Of a stretch of DNA of 27,913 bases, positions 15,992-23,245 are shown in pieces. The stretch is from a virus, in the IMG/VR virus record IMGVR_UViG_3300020171_000106, positions 1-27,913 of that record. One strand, 5' to 3'. Both the position numbers and the translations under genes were made by a program. Every line of letters starts with the position of its first letter. Position 1 is the first letter of the stretch. The notes beneath the pieces were generated by a model. It did no database searches and was not told where the DNA came from. It saw only the letters and a list, made by a program, of their open reading frames with translations.

Positions 15992-16014
15992 ATATTTTCC
16001 TTTCTATTAACAAG

Positions 16015-16356
16015 TTACCGACCTGGATTGCTCTTTAACTTGTTGGGTTCTTCCTTTTCTTTAAACTTTTCTAATTCCTCAAACCCTAATCCGACAAGGT
16101 TAGTTCCTTCCCATACCGCGCATAAATCCGCTCCTATTTGTTCGTTGGTTAAATGAGTAAATCCGGACATCCTGCGTCTGGCGGCTAAACCAAAAGCGTA
16201 ATTCATATCTGGGTCAATTGGCTCGCCTTCTTTGAGCGTGCCTTGTGTGTAAACCATTTCCATTAAAACCTTTTTAACTGCCTCAAAGAGAACTTTGTTT
16301 GATACAAACTTCATTATTTCTTTTTCTTCTACTTCGTTGAGATATTTTTTTATCAT
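16015..16356 (-). CDS. Hypothetical 113-aa protein next to portal
   Basis: A mostly helical soluble protein with a charged N-terminus (YLNEVEEKEIMKFVSNKVLF), a central GEPIDPDMNYAFGLAARRRM and an acidic Lys/Glu end finishing NPGR. It starts in an ATGA overlap with the portal stop, so it is translationally coupled. Small portal-adjacent genes are often head-completion or connector proteins, but nothing specific is recognised. Its last residues NPGR are the same as those of TerL. Confidence 0.6.
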   Translation of the reverse strand: MIKKYLNEVEEKEIMKFVSNKVLFEAVKKVLMEMVYTQGTLKEGEPIDPDMNYAFGLAARRRMSGFTHLTNEQIGADLCAVWEGTNLVGLGFEELEKFKEKEEPNKLKSNPGR

Positions 16357-18107
16357 AATTGTTTAGTTGGTTGATTAGTTGGTTGTTGAATTTGTTGTTG
16401 TCCTGTTAAATCCGTAAAGTCCATTGGCTCTAAATCGCTGGTAGTGAGAATTTGATTGAAAAGTTTATTCATAGACGGGATTTGGAGGATTTGAGGATTT
16501 GAGGCGATTGTCCTAAATACATTTGAAAGTTTGTCGGCTTGCTCTAAGAGATTTTTCTGTTTTCCAGCGACATTGATTTTAATCTTAACGGAAATATCTT
16601 TAAGTTCGTCTTTTAGTATCTCAATAAATCTCTTGTTGCCGCCTTTCATAAACTCTTCTTGTTTGAGTAATCCGTATGCTTCTGCTTGTTCTTGGGTAAC
16701 TGCCTTGCCGCTTAAAATCTTTTCTTTGATGTATTTGTTGCGTTCAATGATTGATACATTTTCAGCAATCATTTGGAGTTCTTCCAGTGATAATTCTGAT
16801 AAAAACTTCGCTCCCTGCGTAATCTGCTTGACGATATAGGGGATAATCCAATCCTTGTAAACCTCTTCAACCCATTTGGCGAATTTGCCTCTGCGATATT
16901 CGTGGATGCCCTTACCCTCCATTACGACTCTTTCTTGTAATCTAAATGGCGTTCCAGCAGTGGGCGACTCTCCAAGTAGTGGGTCGGTGGCTGAACCTAA
17001 CCTTTGAGCGTGTGCTTCCCAATCAGCGACTGACCTTTCAAAGAGAGATATATTTCGCGGGTAAGTGTCTAAAACCTGAACCTGACTGCCTTTTTCGTAT
17101 TCAAGGAACTCCATATTGTCCATATCTTTCATTCCTGCGGGGTGTTTGGCTGCGACTGTCGGGTCGTCTGTGATGATAATTGTCTTGGAGGCAGAGTCCA
17201 AAAACTCTTTCTTTACGACTTCTCCGTAATTAGTCCAGATTTGGGGCTCCATCATTTCCTCTATTCCTCCCCAACCTAATGACCTGTTAAAGATTTCTTC
17301 GGTCGTTGCCATCTTGAATGGGTCTTTTTCTTCTTTGCGGTAAAGGATAAGTCCTTGTCTTTCGTCTTTTTCGTCCTTGTAGAATGTGGCAAGAACCATC
17401 TGTTGCTTATATTCGTCGTGTTCTTGGCGTTGGTCGTCTAAATACTCTTTCGGCAATACTCCGTGGACTTCGTAAACTTTAATATCGGGTCCTGGAATAT
17501 CCCCCTTGTCGTTGGCTACAATGCGGATAAGTTCGTCAATCGTGGTTGTCGCTCCATTCTCTGGACTTCCCCAGCCCTTCTTTTCAAATTCTTTTAGTTG
17601 CGATGGCGAGTATTTGTGGAGAATTCCAATCGGGGCGTTAAGCATATCTGATTGGTCGCAAAAGGCGATACTCTCTAATGGCACATATTCGGGCTTGCCT
17701 TTGCCGATACTCTTGGCTAATCCTCCTCCTAAGTCAATCTTGGACTCTTTTACTTTGTCAAAGAATGTGTCTAAATCGTTTTCAATCACATAAACATCAT
17801 CGTGGTATTTCTTGACGAGAAATGAGAGGTGATAGAGTTCTGGGTCGTCTATGTAGAGGACGATGTCTTTAATGTCTATGTCTTCCGCCCTGTATTTCAG
17901 GTTGAGAATGGGTCGCATTATATTCTTGACGGGGACTTCGTTGATTGTGCCCTTCTTCTTGTCGCCTCGGATGTTGGAGTTCTTGTAAATAGCCCTGTCC
18001 TCAATGTGTTCTCGCATACTCCACCACCACACATCGTTGATTTGGATTTGTTTTTTATATTTATTTTCCTCTTGGGTGATAAATTCAAAGATATCTTTTG
18101 CTCTCAT
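16353..18107 (-). CDS. Portal protein (podovirus-like)
   Basis: The 584-aa product is of typical portal length. N-terminal helices (FEFITQEENKYKKQIQINDV) lead to a region with VPVKNIMRPILNLKYRAED, then a stem/crown architecture with SVADWEAHAQRLGSATDPLL, GTPFRLQERVVMEGKG and the helical C-terminal part FAKWVEEVYKDWIIPYIVKQ. It ends in a Gln/Pro/Thr tail, as many portals do. Portals form the dodecameric DNA entry ring that binds TerL and the adaptor. Its ATG overlaps the stop of the 90-aa gene and its own TGA overlaps the next gene. Location between TerL and capsid genes confirms the call. Confidence 0.85.
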   Translation of the reverse strand: MRAKDIFEFITQEENKYKKQIQINDVWWWSMREHIEDRAIYKNSNIRGDKKKGTINEVPVKNIMRPILNLKYRAEDIDIKDIVLYIDDPELYHLSFLVKKYHDDVYVIENDLDTFFDKVKESKIDLGGGLAKSIGKGKPEYVPLESIAFCDQSDMLNAPIGILHKYSPSQLKEFEKKGWGSPENGATTTIDELIRIVANDKGDIPGPDIKVYEVHGVLPKEYLDDQRQEHDEYKQQMVLATFYKDEKDERQGLILYRKEEKDPFKMATTEEIFNRSLGWGGIEEMMEPQIWTNYGEVVKKEFLDSASKTIIITDDPTVAAKHPAGMKDMDNMEFLEYEKGSQVQVLDTYPRNISLFERSVADWEAHAQRLGSATDPLLGESPTAGTPFRLQERVVMEGKGIHEYRRGKFAKWVEEVYKDWIIPYIVKQITQGAKFLSELSLEELQMIAENVSIIERNKYIKEKILSGKAVTQEQAEAYGLLKQEEFMKGGNKRFIEILKDELKDISVKIKINVAGKQKNLLEQADKLSNVFRTIASNPQILQIPSMNKLFNQILTTSDLEPMDFTDLTGQQQIQQPTNQPTKQL

Positions 18108-18376
18108 TTCATCATTAATTCTAAGTTCTTGGCGACTATTATTCTTAATACTTTGTTGCTTAAAAGTCGTTTTAACTTAAAAATGGTATTAAATTTGCGT
18201 TCTGCTGTTAAATTGCCCTTTTTGACTATTAACAGCCCTGATGTCCTATATTGGTCAACTTCAAGGGCGTTGAGAGCATCAAGAAGTGTGTCTCCTTGCG
18301 ACTTATACTCTCTGTTGTTGAGTTTTAGGATAACTTTATAGGGGGTTTTAACCTCTTTTTTAGTGTTTTTAGTCAT
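18104..18376 (-). CDS. Hypothetical 90-aa basic protein
   Basis: A small basic protein between TerL and portal genes. It reads as a beta-alpha-beta layout (TPYKVILKLNNREYKSQG, then DTLLDALNALEV, then SGLLIVKKGN) with a Lys/Arg-rich helical end. No known motif. It is coupled to the portal gene by an ATGA overlap. Confidence 0.6.
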   Translation of the reverse strand: MTKNTKKEVKTPYKVILKLNNREYKSQGDTLLDALNALEVDQYRTSGLLIVKKGNLTAERKFNTIFKLKRLLSNKVLRIIVAKNLELMMK

Positions 18377-18391
18377 TTTATTGAAATTTAG

Positions 18392-18475
18392 TCATTTTTT
18401 AGGGCTTGTATTAGACAAATATGCTCGGAAATACGGGGTTATATCAATTAGAAAACTGAATGGCTTATCTATCAT
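18392..18475 (-). CDS. Possible 27-aa peptide behind TerL
   Basis: An ATGA overlap with the TerL stop opens a short frame starting MIDKPFSFLIDITPYFRAYL and ending SPKK. GGAAG just upstream could act as SD. It fills an otherwise empty 95-base gap. The tight coupling supports it, but the length makes chance possible. Confidence 0.35.
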   Translation of the reverse strand: MIDKPFSFLIDITPYFRAYLSNTSPKK

Positions 18476-19686
18476 CTTCCTGGATTGGGCTTTGATTGTT
18501 TTTGAAATAATGGCAGTTTATTGATAAAATCTCTTCTGTTGATAATAGGGGCTAATGATGTGATAGCATATCTGGCAGCATCTAAGAAGTGTCCCGCTCC
18601 GTCTGTGTCGCTGTTGTCTATTCTGCCGTTCTTATCTACTAACCATAGATAGTTTCTATACTCTTTAATTCCGTTGACGCTTCGCTTAGTGATGCTTATC
18701 CTTTGTTCTTGTAAGACGCTTATTCCATACTTCTTTGAATCTCTTCCTTTCTCGCAAGGGAAGATTGATATGCCATAACCTTTAATTTCGTCTATGCTTT
18801 TAGGTTCAGCGCTATCAGCAACTGTCATTGCTGGTTTGAGGTTTTTAAGTATATCAACTATTCCTTTGTTTAATAGTCCTTTTTGGTAAGTAATTTCATC
18901 TAAAATATAACCTCCGTTGTAGTAATAGATTGCCGTAATGGCTGTTGGGTCTCCTGAATATCCGAAATCAACTCCATATCGTTCTAACCTTGCTTCGTGG
19001 GGTATTTCATTAATTATCTTCCAATCCCTAAATATCTTGCCTTCTACTTCGCCCAATAGCCCTAATCCATATACTTTCCACCATCCTTCTCTGTTTTTTC
19101 TTTGTTCTATACTATCAACAACTCTTTGGTCTAATGCTTCATTGTCTTTGTATGTTAGGATTAATTGCTCGCAATCGTTTCTGTTTGGAATTACTTCTGT
19201 AAATACCCAAAATTCGTTTGTTGGGTTGTAGTCAATAAATATAAACTCTTTGGTTCTGACTTCTAACTGTTCAAAAGCGTCAAATGGGATATTGTTGGCT
19301 TCGTTAATGAACAATCTATCTCTTCTTGCTCCTCTTAATTTGTCTGGCTGGTCTACTGAAAAGAACTCTATCTTGCTTCCTGTTTCAAATGTGTAAGTAA
19401 ATTCTGTCTTGCTCCATAATCTATCTTTGAAATAGTTTAACTCTTTCATTATCAGCAAGAAATCTTTCATTGCTCCTCGTCTTAAATGGGGGAATGACTC
19501 GGAACAAATACTTGTTAAGGTTGGTTTTTTGTCTCTTAACGCGGAGTCAATTAAATAAAATACAATACTGAATGTCTTACTCGCTGATGTTCCGCCTTGT
19601 ATTATTCTAATTCGTTTCTTTAGTTTGCGTATTTTCTCCGTCCCCGTCGTTATTCCTATTTTTCCTTGTTCGTTTGACATAATCAA
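18472..19686 (-). CDS. terL: Terminase large subunit
   Basis: The 404-aa packaging motor couples ATP hydrolysis to DNA translocation and cuts concatemers. Visible motifs: Walker A variant GGTSASKT at 31-38; Walker B RLFINEAN at 124-131 with the catalytic Glu; coupling motif IDYNPT at 151-156; RNase H-like nuclease with Asp in VDFGYSGDPTA (239-249), Asp291 in VADSAEP and Asp369 in FLDAARYA. It is compact compared with many TerL proteins (about 420-550 aa) but all parts are present. The ATG lies 80 bases inside the TerS candidate gene. A GGAGGT occurs about 20 bases upstream, rather far for an SD. C-terminus NPGR. Confidence 0.93.
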   Translation of the reverse strand: MIMSNEQGKIGITTGTEKIRKLKKRIRIIQGGTSASKTFSIVFYLIDSALRDKKPTLTSICSESFPHLRRGAMKDFLLIMKELNYFKDRLWSKTEFTYTFETGSKIEFFSVDQPDKLRGARRDRLFINEANNIPFDAFEQLEVRTKEFIFIDYNPTNEFWVFTEVIPNRNDCEQLILTYKDNEALDQRVVDSIEQRKNREGWWKVYGLGLLGEVEGKIFRDWKIINEIPHEARLERYGVDFGYSGDPTAITAIYYYNGGYILDEITYQKGLLNKGIVDILKNLKPAMTVADSAEPKSIDEIKGYGISIFPCEKGRDSKKYGISVLQEQRISITKRSVNGIKEYRNYLWLVDKNGRIDNSDTDGAGHFLDAARYAITSLAPIINRRDFINKLPLFQKQSKPNPGR

Positions 19687-19999
19687 ATGGTGCTATTGGT
19701 TGACCTCCGCTCATTAAATCTAAATCTTGTCTGTCTCTATAACCGAACGCATTCTTTAAGTAAAATATAATCCCTGCTACATTGTTTAGTTTAAGTCTTT
19801 GAACCCAAGCGTTCTCTATTTCTTTATCAACCTTTTTAATGGCGTCACTTTTCTTTATCCATCTTGAATAGGTTTGTCTTGTAATGTCTAAAACTCCTAA
19901 CCATAAGTTTTTAGTTGGTAACCAATCTTTGGCTTCACAATGCTTTAATAGTTTTAACCATAATTCGTATATTTTTTCTTCTGTCGGCAGTTTAGACAT
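19607..19999 (-). CDS. terS: Terminase small subunit candidate
   Basis: A 130-aa protein. The N-terminal half looks like a helix-turn-helix DNA-binding domain (WLGVLDITRQTYSRWIKKSD), followed by a helical segment and the sequence VAGIIFYLKNAFGYRDRQDL. This last motif ('...I F.LKN..G..DRQ') is common in small terminases and related phage DNA-recognition proteins. It overlaps the TerL gene by 80 bases. It would recognise the packaging site and recruit TerL. Confidence 0.75.
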   Translation of the reverse strand: MSKLPTEEKIYELWLKLLKHCEAKDWLPTKNLWLGVLDITRQTYSRWIKKSDAIKKVDKEIENAWVQRLKLNNVAGIIFYLKNAFGYRDRQDLDLMSGGQPIAPFDYVKRTRKNRNNDGDGENTQTKETN

Positions 20000-20066
20000 A
20001 GTTTCATACTTGTTTACTTTTTAACTGGGCTTGTAGGGGATTGTGTGGTGTTGAAAATTGGGGTTT

Positions 20067-20252
20067 TTACAATTCGTCTATTGTTTTGCGGATTTCTTTG
20101 ACTATTTTATCCGCTTCTTTAATCAATGTGTAAGTTCCGCGCAAATCTATTATTCTTTGGGTGTCCCATAAAACCTCTTCCGCTAACATATCGCAGGAAG
20201 AATTAGTTGTCTTTATTTTAAGTGGTGGTCGTATGTCGTAGATTAGTTTCAT
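20067..20252 (-). CDS. Hypothetical 61-aa protein, first gene of the late operon
   Basis: A small mixed-charge protein (MKLIYDIRPPLKIKTTNSSC ... DKIVKEIRKTIDEL) with a helical C-terminus. It has no SD but lies about 50 bases downstream of the best late promoter candidate. No motif is recognised. Confidence 0.45.
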   Translation of the reverse strand: MKLIYDIRPPLKIKTTNSSCDMLAEEVLWDTQRIIDLRGTYTLIKEADKIVKEIRKTIDEL

Positions 20253-20301
20253 AAAAGGGGATAACTTATTTGGTCTATTTTTTAACCTGCTTTATTTGGC
20301 T

Positions 20302-20330
20302 ATGCTATGCGGTTATTTACTATGTGCCAA
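20302..20330 (-). promoter_or_regulatory. Candidate late-operon promoter
   Basis: On the minus strand TTGGCA (20330-20325) is followed after 17 bases by TAGCAT (20307-20302), five and four matches to sigma-70 consensus. It lies upstream of the first packaging gene in a 199-base gap between genes. No other feature is clear in this gap. Confidence 0.4.
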
Positions 20331-20451
20331 TAAACACTTGACGGGCGTTTTGTTTGGTGATAAGATTGGGATAATCCTTAACTACTCATTAATCCGACCA
20401 ACCATTTTATATATAAGCGTTAAACCGTGATTGGTGGGCAATTAAAGATGA

Positions 20452-21135
20452 TTAAGTGCTCTTTAAAATATGAATAACATAAGATAATAATGTCTTTAAT
20501 GGTGCTTTGTCTGATTTTTGTAAATTATCTTTTCTTGATAGGGGTTGTAAGTTATTTAAAGACCAACACATTTTAAAATCTGGACTTTCTGAATTATTAA
20601 TACTAAACCAAGATTGAGGGATAATGTGGTCTATGTGCCAGTAAGAGCCGTGATTATTCCAAGACATTTTGGGAGTAAATTGCTTTTTGAGATGAGATTT
20701 TAATTCTTGTAATGTATAACCAACTAAATCCTGCCATCTTAGATTATTCTTGTTTTCTTTAAGTGCGGCGTAGATACTACTGCTCATAGTGTGATTTAAG
20801 CGATATTTTTTCCTGTATTTCTTAGCATATTCTCTATTCCATTTTTTTCTCTTTGCTGTTTGGTTGTGTTTTATCCTATTTATTCTGCGTTTTTCTTTAA
20901 CATCATCTCTTTGACTATAACTTTTATGATACTCTTGACCAACTACTGTATTATACCACTCTCTATTACTTTTATTTTTCTTTTCGCGGTTAATCGGAAT
21001 GCTATAATATAATCTTTTACATTCTTTCCGACAAGATTTACACCAACAACACAAACCGTCTTTAGTTCTACTATTTTTAACGAATAAATCAACAGATAAA
21101 TTACTATGGCATCTTGAACAAAATTTATATTTCAT
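20452..21135 (-). CDS. HNH endonuclease with N-terminal zinc ribbon
   Basis: A 227-aa protein. The N-terminal domain has CSRC at 6-9 and CC.C..C at 29-35, a zinc-binding finger. A very basic middle (about 75-115, many Lys/Arg/Tyr) should bind DNA. The C-terminal HNH core is WHIDHIIPQSWF (His167, Asp169, His170), WSLNNLQPLSRKDN (Asn194/195, Asn204). HNH proteins next to terminase genes are often needed for packaging-related cutting, or are homing endonucleases. The Lys-rich finger plus HNH layout is shared with group I intron/free-standing homing enzymes. It sits upstream of the packaging genes in the same direction. Confidence 0.88.
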   Translation of the reverse strand: MKYKFCSRCHSNLSVDLFVKNSRTKDGLCCWCKSCRKECKRLYYSIPINREKKNKSNREWYNTVVGQEYHKSYSQRDDVKEKRRINRIKHNQTAKRKKWNREYAKKYRKKYRLNHTMSSSIYAALKENKNNLRWQDLVGYTLQELKSHLKKQFTPKMSWNNHGSYWHIDHIIPQSWFSINNSESPDFKMCWSLNNLQPLSRKDNLQKSDKAPLKTLLSYVIHILKST

Positions 21136-21146
21136 ACAATTACCAC

Positions 21147-21194
21147 TTATCTGCTTTATAGGTTTTCTCGTTAGATTTCCTATAGGGCAGATAA
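21147..21194. repeat. 16-bp inverted repeat in the divergent control region
   Basis: TTATCTGCTTTATAGG (21147-21162) faces CCTATAGGGCAGATAA (21179-21194). As plus-strand RNA it forms 16 pairs, two of them G-U, with a 16-base loop. The loop and the right flank each hold TCGTTAGA (21168-21175, 21199-21206). It lies between the minus HNH gene and the plus-strand genes, so an operator or leader hairpin is likely. Confidence 0.65.
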
Positions 21195-21223
21195 ATGGTC
21201 GTTAGATTATTGAATAAAATTAT

Positions 21224-21238
21224 TATAAATTAAGGGGG
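21224..21238 (+). promoter_or_regulatory. -10-like box and SD for the first plus gene
   Basis: TATAAA (21224-21229) is followed by AAGGGGG, 8-9 bases before the ATG at 21246. No convincing -35 is seen at 16-18 bases, where the second TCGTTAGA copy lies, so an activator site is possible. Confidence 0.35.
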
Positions 21239-21245
21239 TAAAATT

Positions 21246-21431
21246 ATGAAAACTTTTATTACAATCTTACTTTTAGCGATGGCGATGGTGTTTCTATTCC
21301 TGTTTGCTTTTGATAAATCTTTTGATGATAGATGCGATTATTGGGAGAGTTTGCCGTATCCGACCGAAACTATGAAGTCGCTTTGTCCAGAACATTTTGA
21401 AATAGTGGAATGGTCTTTTGAAAAGAACTAA
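21246..21431 (+). CDS. Small single-pass membrane protein
   Basis: A 61-aa protein with a hydrophobic N-terminal segment (TFITILLLAMAMVFLFLFAF) followed by an acidic tail with two Cys (DDRCDYWESLPYPTETMKSL, CPEHFE). It could be a signal anchor with an outer domain held by a disulfide. Strong Gly-rich SD. One of only two genes on the plus strand in this part, so it is likely expressed at a different time from the virion genes. Exclusion or holin-like roles are possible but not shown. Confidence 0.65.
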   Translation: MKTFITILLLAMAMVFLFLFAFDKSFDDRCDYWESLPYPTETMKSLCPEHFEIVEWSFEKN

Positions 21432-21436
21432 TCATT

Positions 21437-21513
21437 TCTAACTCCTCAATTCAATCCCGAATTAAATAGTGGCTTTCGCCTAATATGTGTTTTAGTTTGA
21501 TTGGGGGGTTAGA
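21437..21513 (+). promoter_or_regulatory. Structured leader sequestering a G-rich SD
   Basis: TCTAACTCCTCAAT (21437-21450) can pair over 14 bases with ATTGGGGGGTTAGA (21500-21513), with two G-U pairs. The enclosed 49 bases contain a small GGC-TTTC-GCC hairpin (21471-21480). The G run is the only SD-like element before the ATG at 21524, so this helix could control translation. Confidence 0.5.
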
Positions 21514-21523
21514 GATAACTAAT

Positions 21524-21877
21524 ATGAAAAAAGGAATAAACAAAAATCTTTATTATAATAACAGAAACTATTACTGGGTGAAAATAACTCCTAAAAAGAT
21601 ATTCGTGGAATGGATACCGCGTTATTCTGGCGATACTGAATTAGACCAAAATGTTGATTACAAAGAACTGACAATTAAAAAAGATAATACCTCAAAACAT
21701 TGTCTAAAAGATTATTGCGAGGGTGATAAAGAACTTTTAATTTATCCTTACCGCAGTGGAACTCCGTTTTATTTAGAACCAGCGACCATTGAGCATCTGA
21801 AAAAAGAAATTAAATATTGTGAAGATTGGGGAGTTAGCAGTCAATACTATAAGAATTTAAGAATTTTTGCCGAATAA
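21524..21877 (+). CDS. Hypothetical 117-aa protein
   Basis: The start at ATG 21524 (MKKGINKNLYYNNRNYYWVK) is preferred; an in-frame ATG at 21485 would put the leader helix inside the gene. The protein is Tyr/Lys/Asn-rich, with probable beta strands (YYWVKITPKKIFVEWIPRYS) and a late helix (EHLKKEIKYCEDWG). No known motif. It is convergent with the minus-strand operon and its 3' end abuts that operon's terminator. Confidence 0.6.
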   Translation: MKKGINKNLYYNNRNYYWVKITPKKIFVEWIPRYSGDTELDQNVDYKELTIKKDNTSKHCLKDYCEGDKELLIYPYRSGTPFYLEPATIEHLKKEIKYCEDWGVSSQYYKNLRIFAE

Positions 21878-21899
21878 AAAAGACAACCAAAAAGTTGCC
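21876..21899 (-). terminator. Intrinsic terminator
   Basis: On the minus strand GGCAAC - TTTTTG - GTTGTC forms a 6-bp stem (one G-U) followed by TTTTTT. On the plus strand the stem has a mismatch and no U run. It closes the small-gene operon and the short transcript described next. Confidence 0.7.
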
Positions 21900-21941
21900 T
21901 AACCGACACGCCTAATTTTGTGAAGGTGATTTTTCATTTCT
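21876..21941 (-). ncRNA. Putative 66-nt small transcript
   Basis: A perfect -35/-10 pair (TTGACA 21975-21970, 16 bases, TATAAT 21953-21948) predicts a start near 21941, and an intrinsic terminator ends it at 21876. The product would be about 66 nt. It contains a 12-codon ORF (ATG at 21937, MKNHLHKIRRVG, stop at 21899). It could be a small regulatory RNA, an antisense RNA to the 3' end of the convergent gene, or a leader-peptide mRNA. Confidence 0.5.
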
Positions 21942-21947
21942 GTCCTT

Positions 21948-21975
21948 ATTATATCAAACTACTTTTTCTTGTCAA
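21948..21975 (-). promoter_or_regulatory. Consensus sigma-70 promoter
   Basis: TTGACA (21975-21970), a 16-base spacer, and TATAAT (21953-21948), both matching consensus at all six positions. It lies inside the 3' end of the 55-aa gene and points at a terminator only about 70 bases away. Confidence 0.7.
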
Positions 21976-22126
21976 CCAAATTCTTCCACAGGTCTTTCTT
22001 TAACTGGTAAATCCTTTGCGTTGTGTATCCTGTAAGTTTGGCGATGAACTTATTATCGTAGTTTTTGAGTAAATCTTTGATGATACTTATAAATCTTATT
22101 TGTTCGTAGGTTTTCAGTTTCGGCAT
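21959..22126 (-). CDS. 55-aa helix-turn-helix-like protein
   Basis: A small gene read directly from the sequence. It begins MPKLKTYEQIRFISIIKDLL and continues KNYDNKFIAKLTGYTTQRIY, then LKKDLWKNL. The part FIAKLTGYTTQRIYQLKKDL has the layout of an HTH (helix, turn at TGY, recognition helix TTQRIYQL), as in small Cro-like or sigma-region-4-like proteins. It starts 12 bases after the zinc-ribbon gene stop, with GAAGAA before the ATG. It may regulate phage transcription. A consensus promoter is embedded in its last codons. Confidence 0.65.
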   Translation of the reverse strand: MPKLKTYEQIRFISIIKDLLKNYDNKFIAKLTGYTTQRIYQLKKDLWKNLVDKKK

Positions 22127-22138
22127 TTCTTCATAAGT

Positions 22139-22402
22139 TTATTTTCGGCATTTTGGACATCTTATATTATCAAATTTTGTCCTGTCCTCTAATGGGTCAA
22201 AGTCAAGTTGCCAACGATGTCCGCAATCACAAATATATTCTGGGAACTTTTCACCTTCGGGACTGAAGCGATAAAGCGTTCCACATTCAGGTCGGCAATA
22301 AAGTTGGCGGGCGCTTGTGGGCTTGTAGAGTTTATGACAATATAAGCATTTTCGTTTGGGGAATTTGGCGATAGTTGCTTTTAGGGTTTGGGCTTGGGTC
22401 AT
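22139..22402 (-). CDS. Double zinc-ribbon protein
   Basis: An 87-aa protein with two Cys clusters. The first is CLYCHKLYKPTSARQLYC..EC (about 19-40), like the small zinc finger of phage and FPG-type DNA-binding proteins. The second is CDCGHRWQLDF ... CPKC (about 58-85), a rubredoxin-like ribbon. DNA or RNA binding is likely. The gene abuts the 74-aa gene by one base and ends TAA-ACTT-ATG, a junction repeated elsewhere in this operon. Confidence 0.65.
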   Translation of the reverse strand: MTQAQTLKATIAKFPKRKCLYCHKLYKPTSARQLYCRPECGTLYRFSPEGEKFPEYICDCGHRWQLDFDPLEDRTKFDNIRCPKCRK

Positions 22403-22403
22403 T

Positions 22404-22628
22404 TTAGATTTTTTGTTTGTAATGCTTAGAACCCATAAAAGTCGTTCCTTCTTTAAAAAAATAACGATATGTGCCAGTAAAAAATTCTAATGTATCCCAT
22501 TCTTGCTCATTCCAATAAAACCCTAAACCATTTAACATTTTAATACCGCCCATTTTAACTAACCTTTTTCTTTCTTGGCGAATATAATTATCTATGTTTG
22601 ATGCTACTATGTCTTTTCTTTTAATCAT
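22404..22628 (-). CDS. Hypothetical 74-aa protein
   Basis: A basic N-terminus (IKRKDIVASNIDNYIRQERK) followed by a Trp/Phe/Tyr-rich part (GFYWNEQEWDTLEFFTGTYR). No motif is recognised. Its ATG overlaps the stop of the VRR-NUC gene, so it is part of the same transcript. Confidence 0.55.
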   Translation of the reverse strand: MIKRKDIVASNIDNYIRQERKRLVKMGGIKMLNGLGFYWNEQEWDTLEFFTGTYRYFFKEGTTFMGSKHYKQKI

Positions 22629-22942
22629 AGTTTTAGGAGTTCTTCTAATTGTTCTATTGACCTGACAATTCCAGCCAATCCGTTATTTCGGGATATTTCA
22701 GCGATAAATTCTGATTGTAATTCTGTGGGCTTGCCTTTGTCTGTTTTGACCTCTAAACAAAGTATCCTTCCGTTTGGGAGGCAACCAATAATGTCTGATA
22801 CTCCCGCCTTGCCCATTCTGATTGCACGCTTTCCGTATTTTTTATCTTTAATAAAAATCATTCCTGACTGATTTCTCCAAGCAGGGATACGCTTATAGTG
22901 TAAATATTCTAAAATTGTTTTAACGATTTCTATTTCTTTCAT
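22625..22942 (-). CDS. VRR-NUC domain nuclease
   Basis: A 105-aa stand-alone VRR-NUC protein of the PD-(D/E)XK superfamily. Active-site pattern: GVSD with Asp50, ECK-like LEVK with Glu64 and Lys66, and Gln76 in ELQSEF. N-terminal helix (EIEIVKTILEYLHYKRIPAW) and the end GIVRSIEQLEELL match the family. Phage members act on branched DNA or in recombination/replication. Its ATG overlaps the stop of the HNH gene (ATGA). Confidence 0.88.
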   Translation of the reverse strand: MKEIEIVKTILEYLHYKRIPAWRNQSGMIFIKDKKYGKRAIRMGKAGVSDIIGCLPNGRILCLEVKTDKGKPTELQSEFIAEISRNNGLAGIVRSIEQLEELLKL

Positions 22943-23208
22943 CTTAACCTTTTAAATACTTCTCTTGTTAATTCCCTATCATTTTCAATTTTTTGATGGC
23001 AACTAACACAACAGAGTATTGTTTCATTAAAATAACCAATCCTTTCGGGACAACCATAATATTCTATTCGTTTTCTTTTATGGTGGAAACTCAACCCATT
23101 GTTTATCCAACAGCCCTTAAATCGCAATTCGCAAACAACAATACCACGATTTTCATACTCAATCTTTAACTTTTTGCGGGCTGTTTCCCATTCCTTTATT
23201 TTACTCAT
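22939..23208 (-). CDS. Small HNH endonuclease
   Basis: The 89-aa form starting MSKIKEWETARKKL at 23208 is chosen because a promoter and a palindrome lie directly upstream; an in-frame ATG at 23349 would place both inside the gene. Core: VVCELRFKGC, LSFHHKRKR (catalytic His pair), NETILCCVSCHQKIEND. The paired Cys motifs suggest a zinc site, as in small HNH enzymes of phages. It is followed by the VRR-NUC gene in an ATGA overlap, so two nucleases are co-expressed, possibly for replication intermediates or host DNA breakdown. Confidence 0.8.
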   Translation of the reverse strand: MSKIKEWETARKKLKIEYENRGIVVCELRFKGCWINNGLSFHHKRKRIEYYGCPERIGYFNETILCCVSCHQKIENDRELTREVFKRLR

Positions 23209-23213
23209 AATTT

Positions 23214-23227
23214 TATAACGCGTTATA
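23214..23227. promoter_or_regulatory. Perfect 14-bp palindrome, operator candidate
   Basis: TATAACGCGTTATA reads the same on both strands. It lies between the predicted transcription start (about 23239) and the ATG at 23208, a position suited to a repressor. Confidence 0.55.
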
Positions 23228-23245
23228 CGCCTCTCTAAGGGCTGT

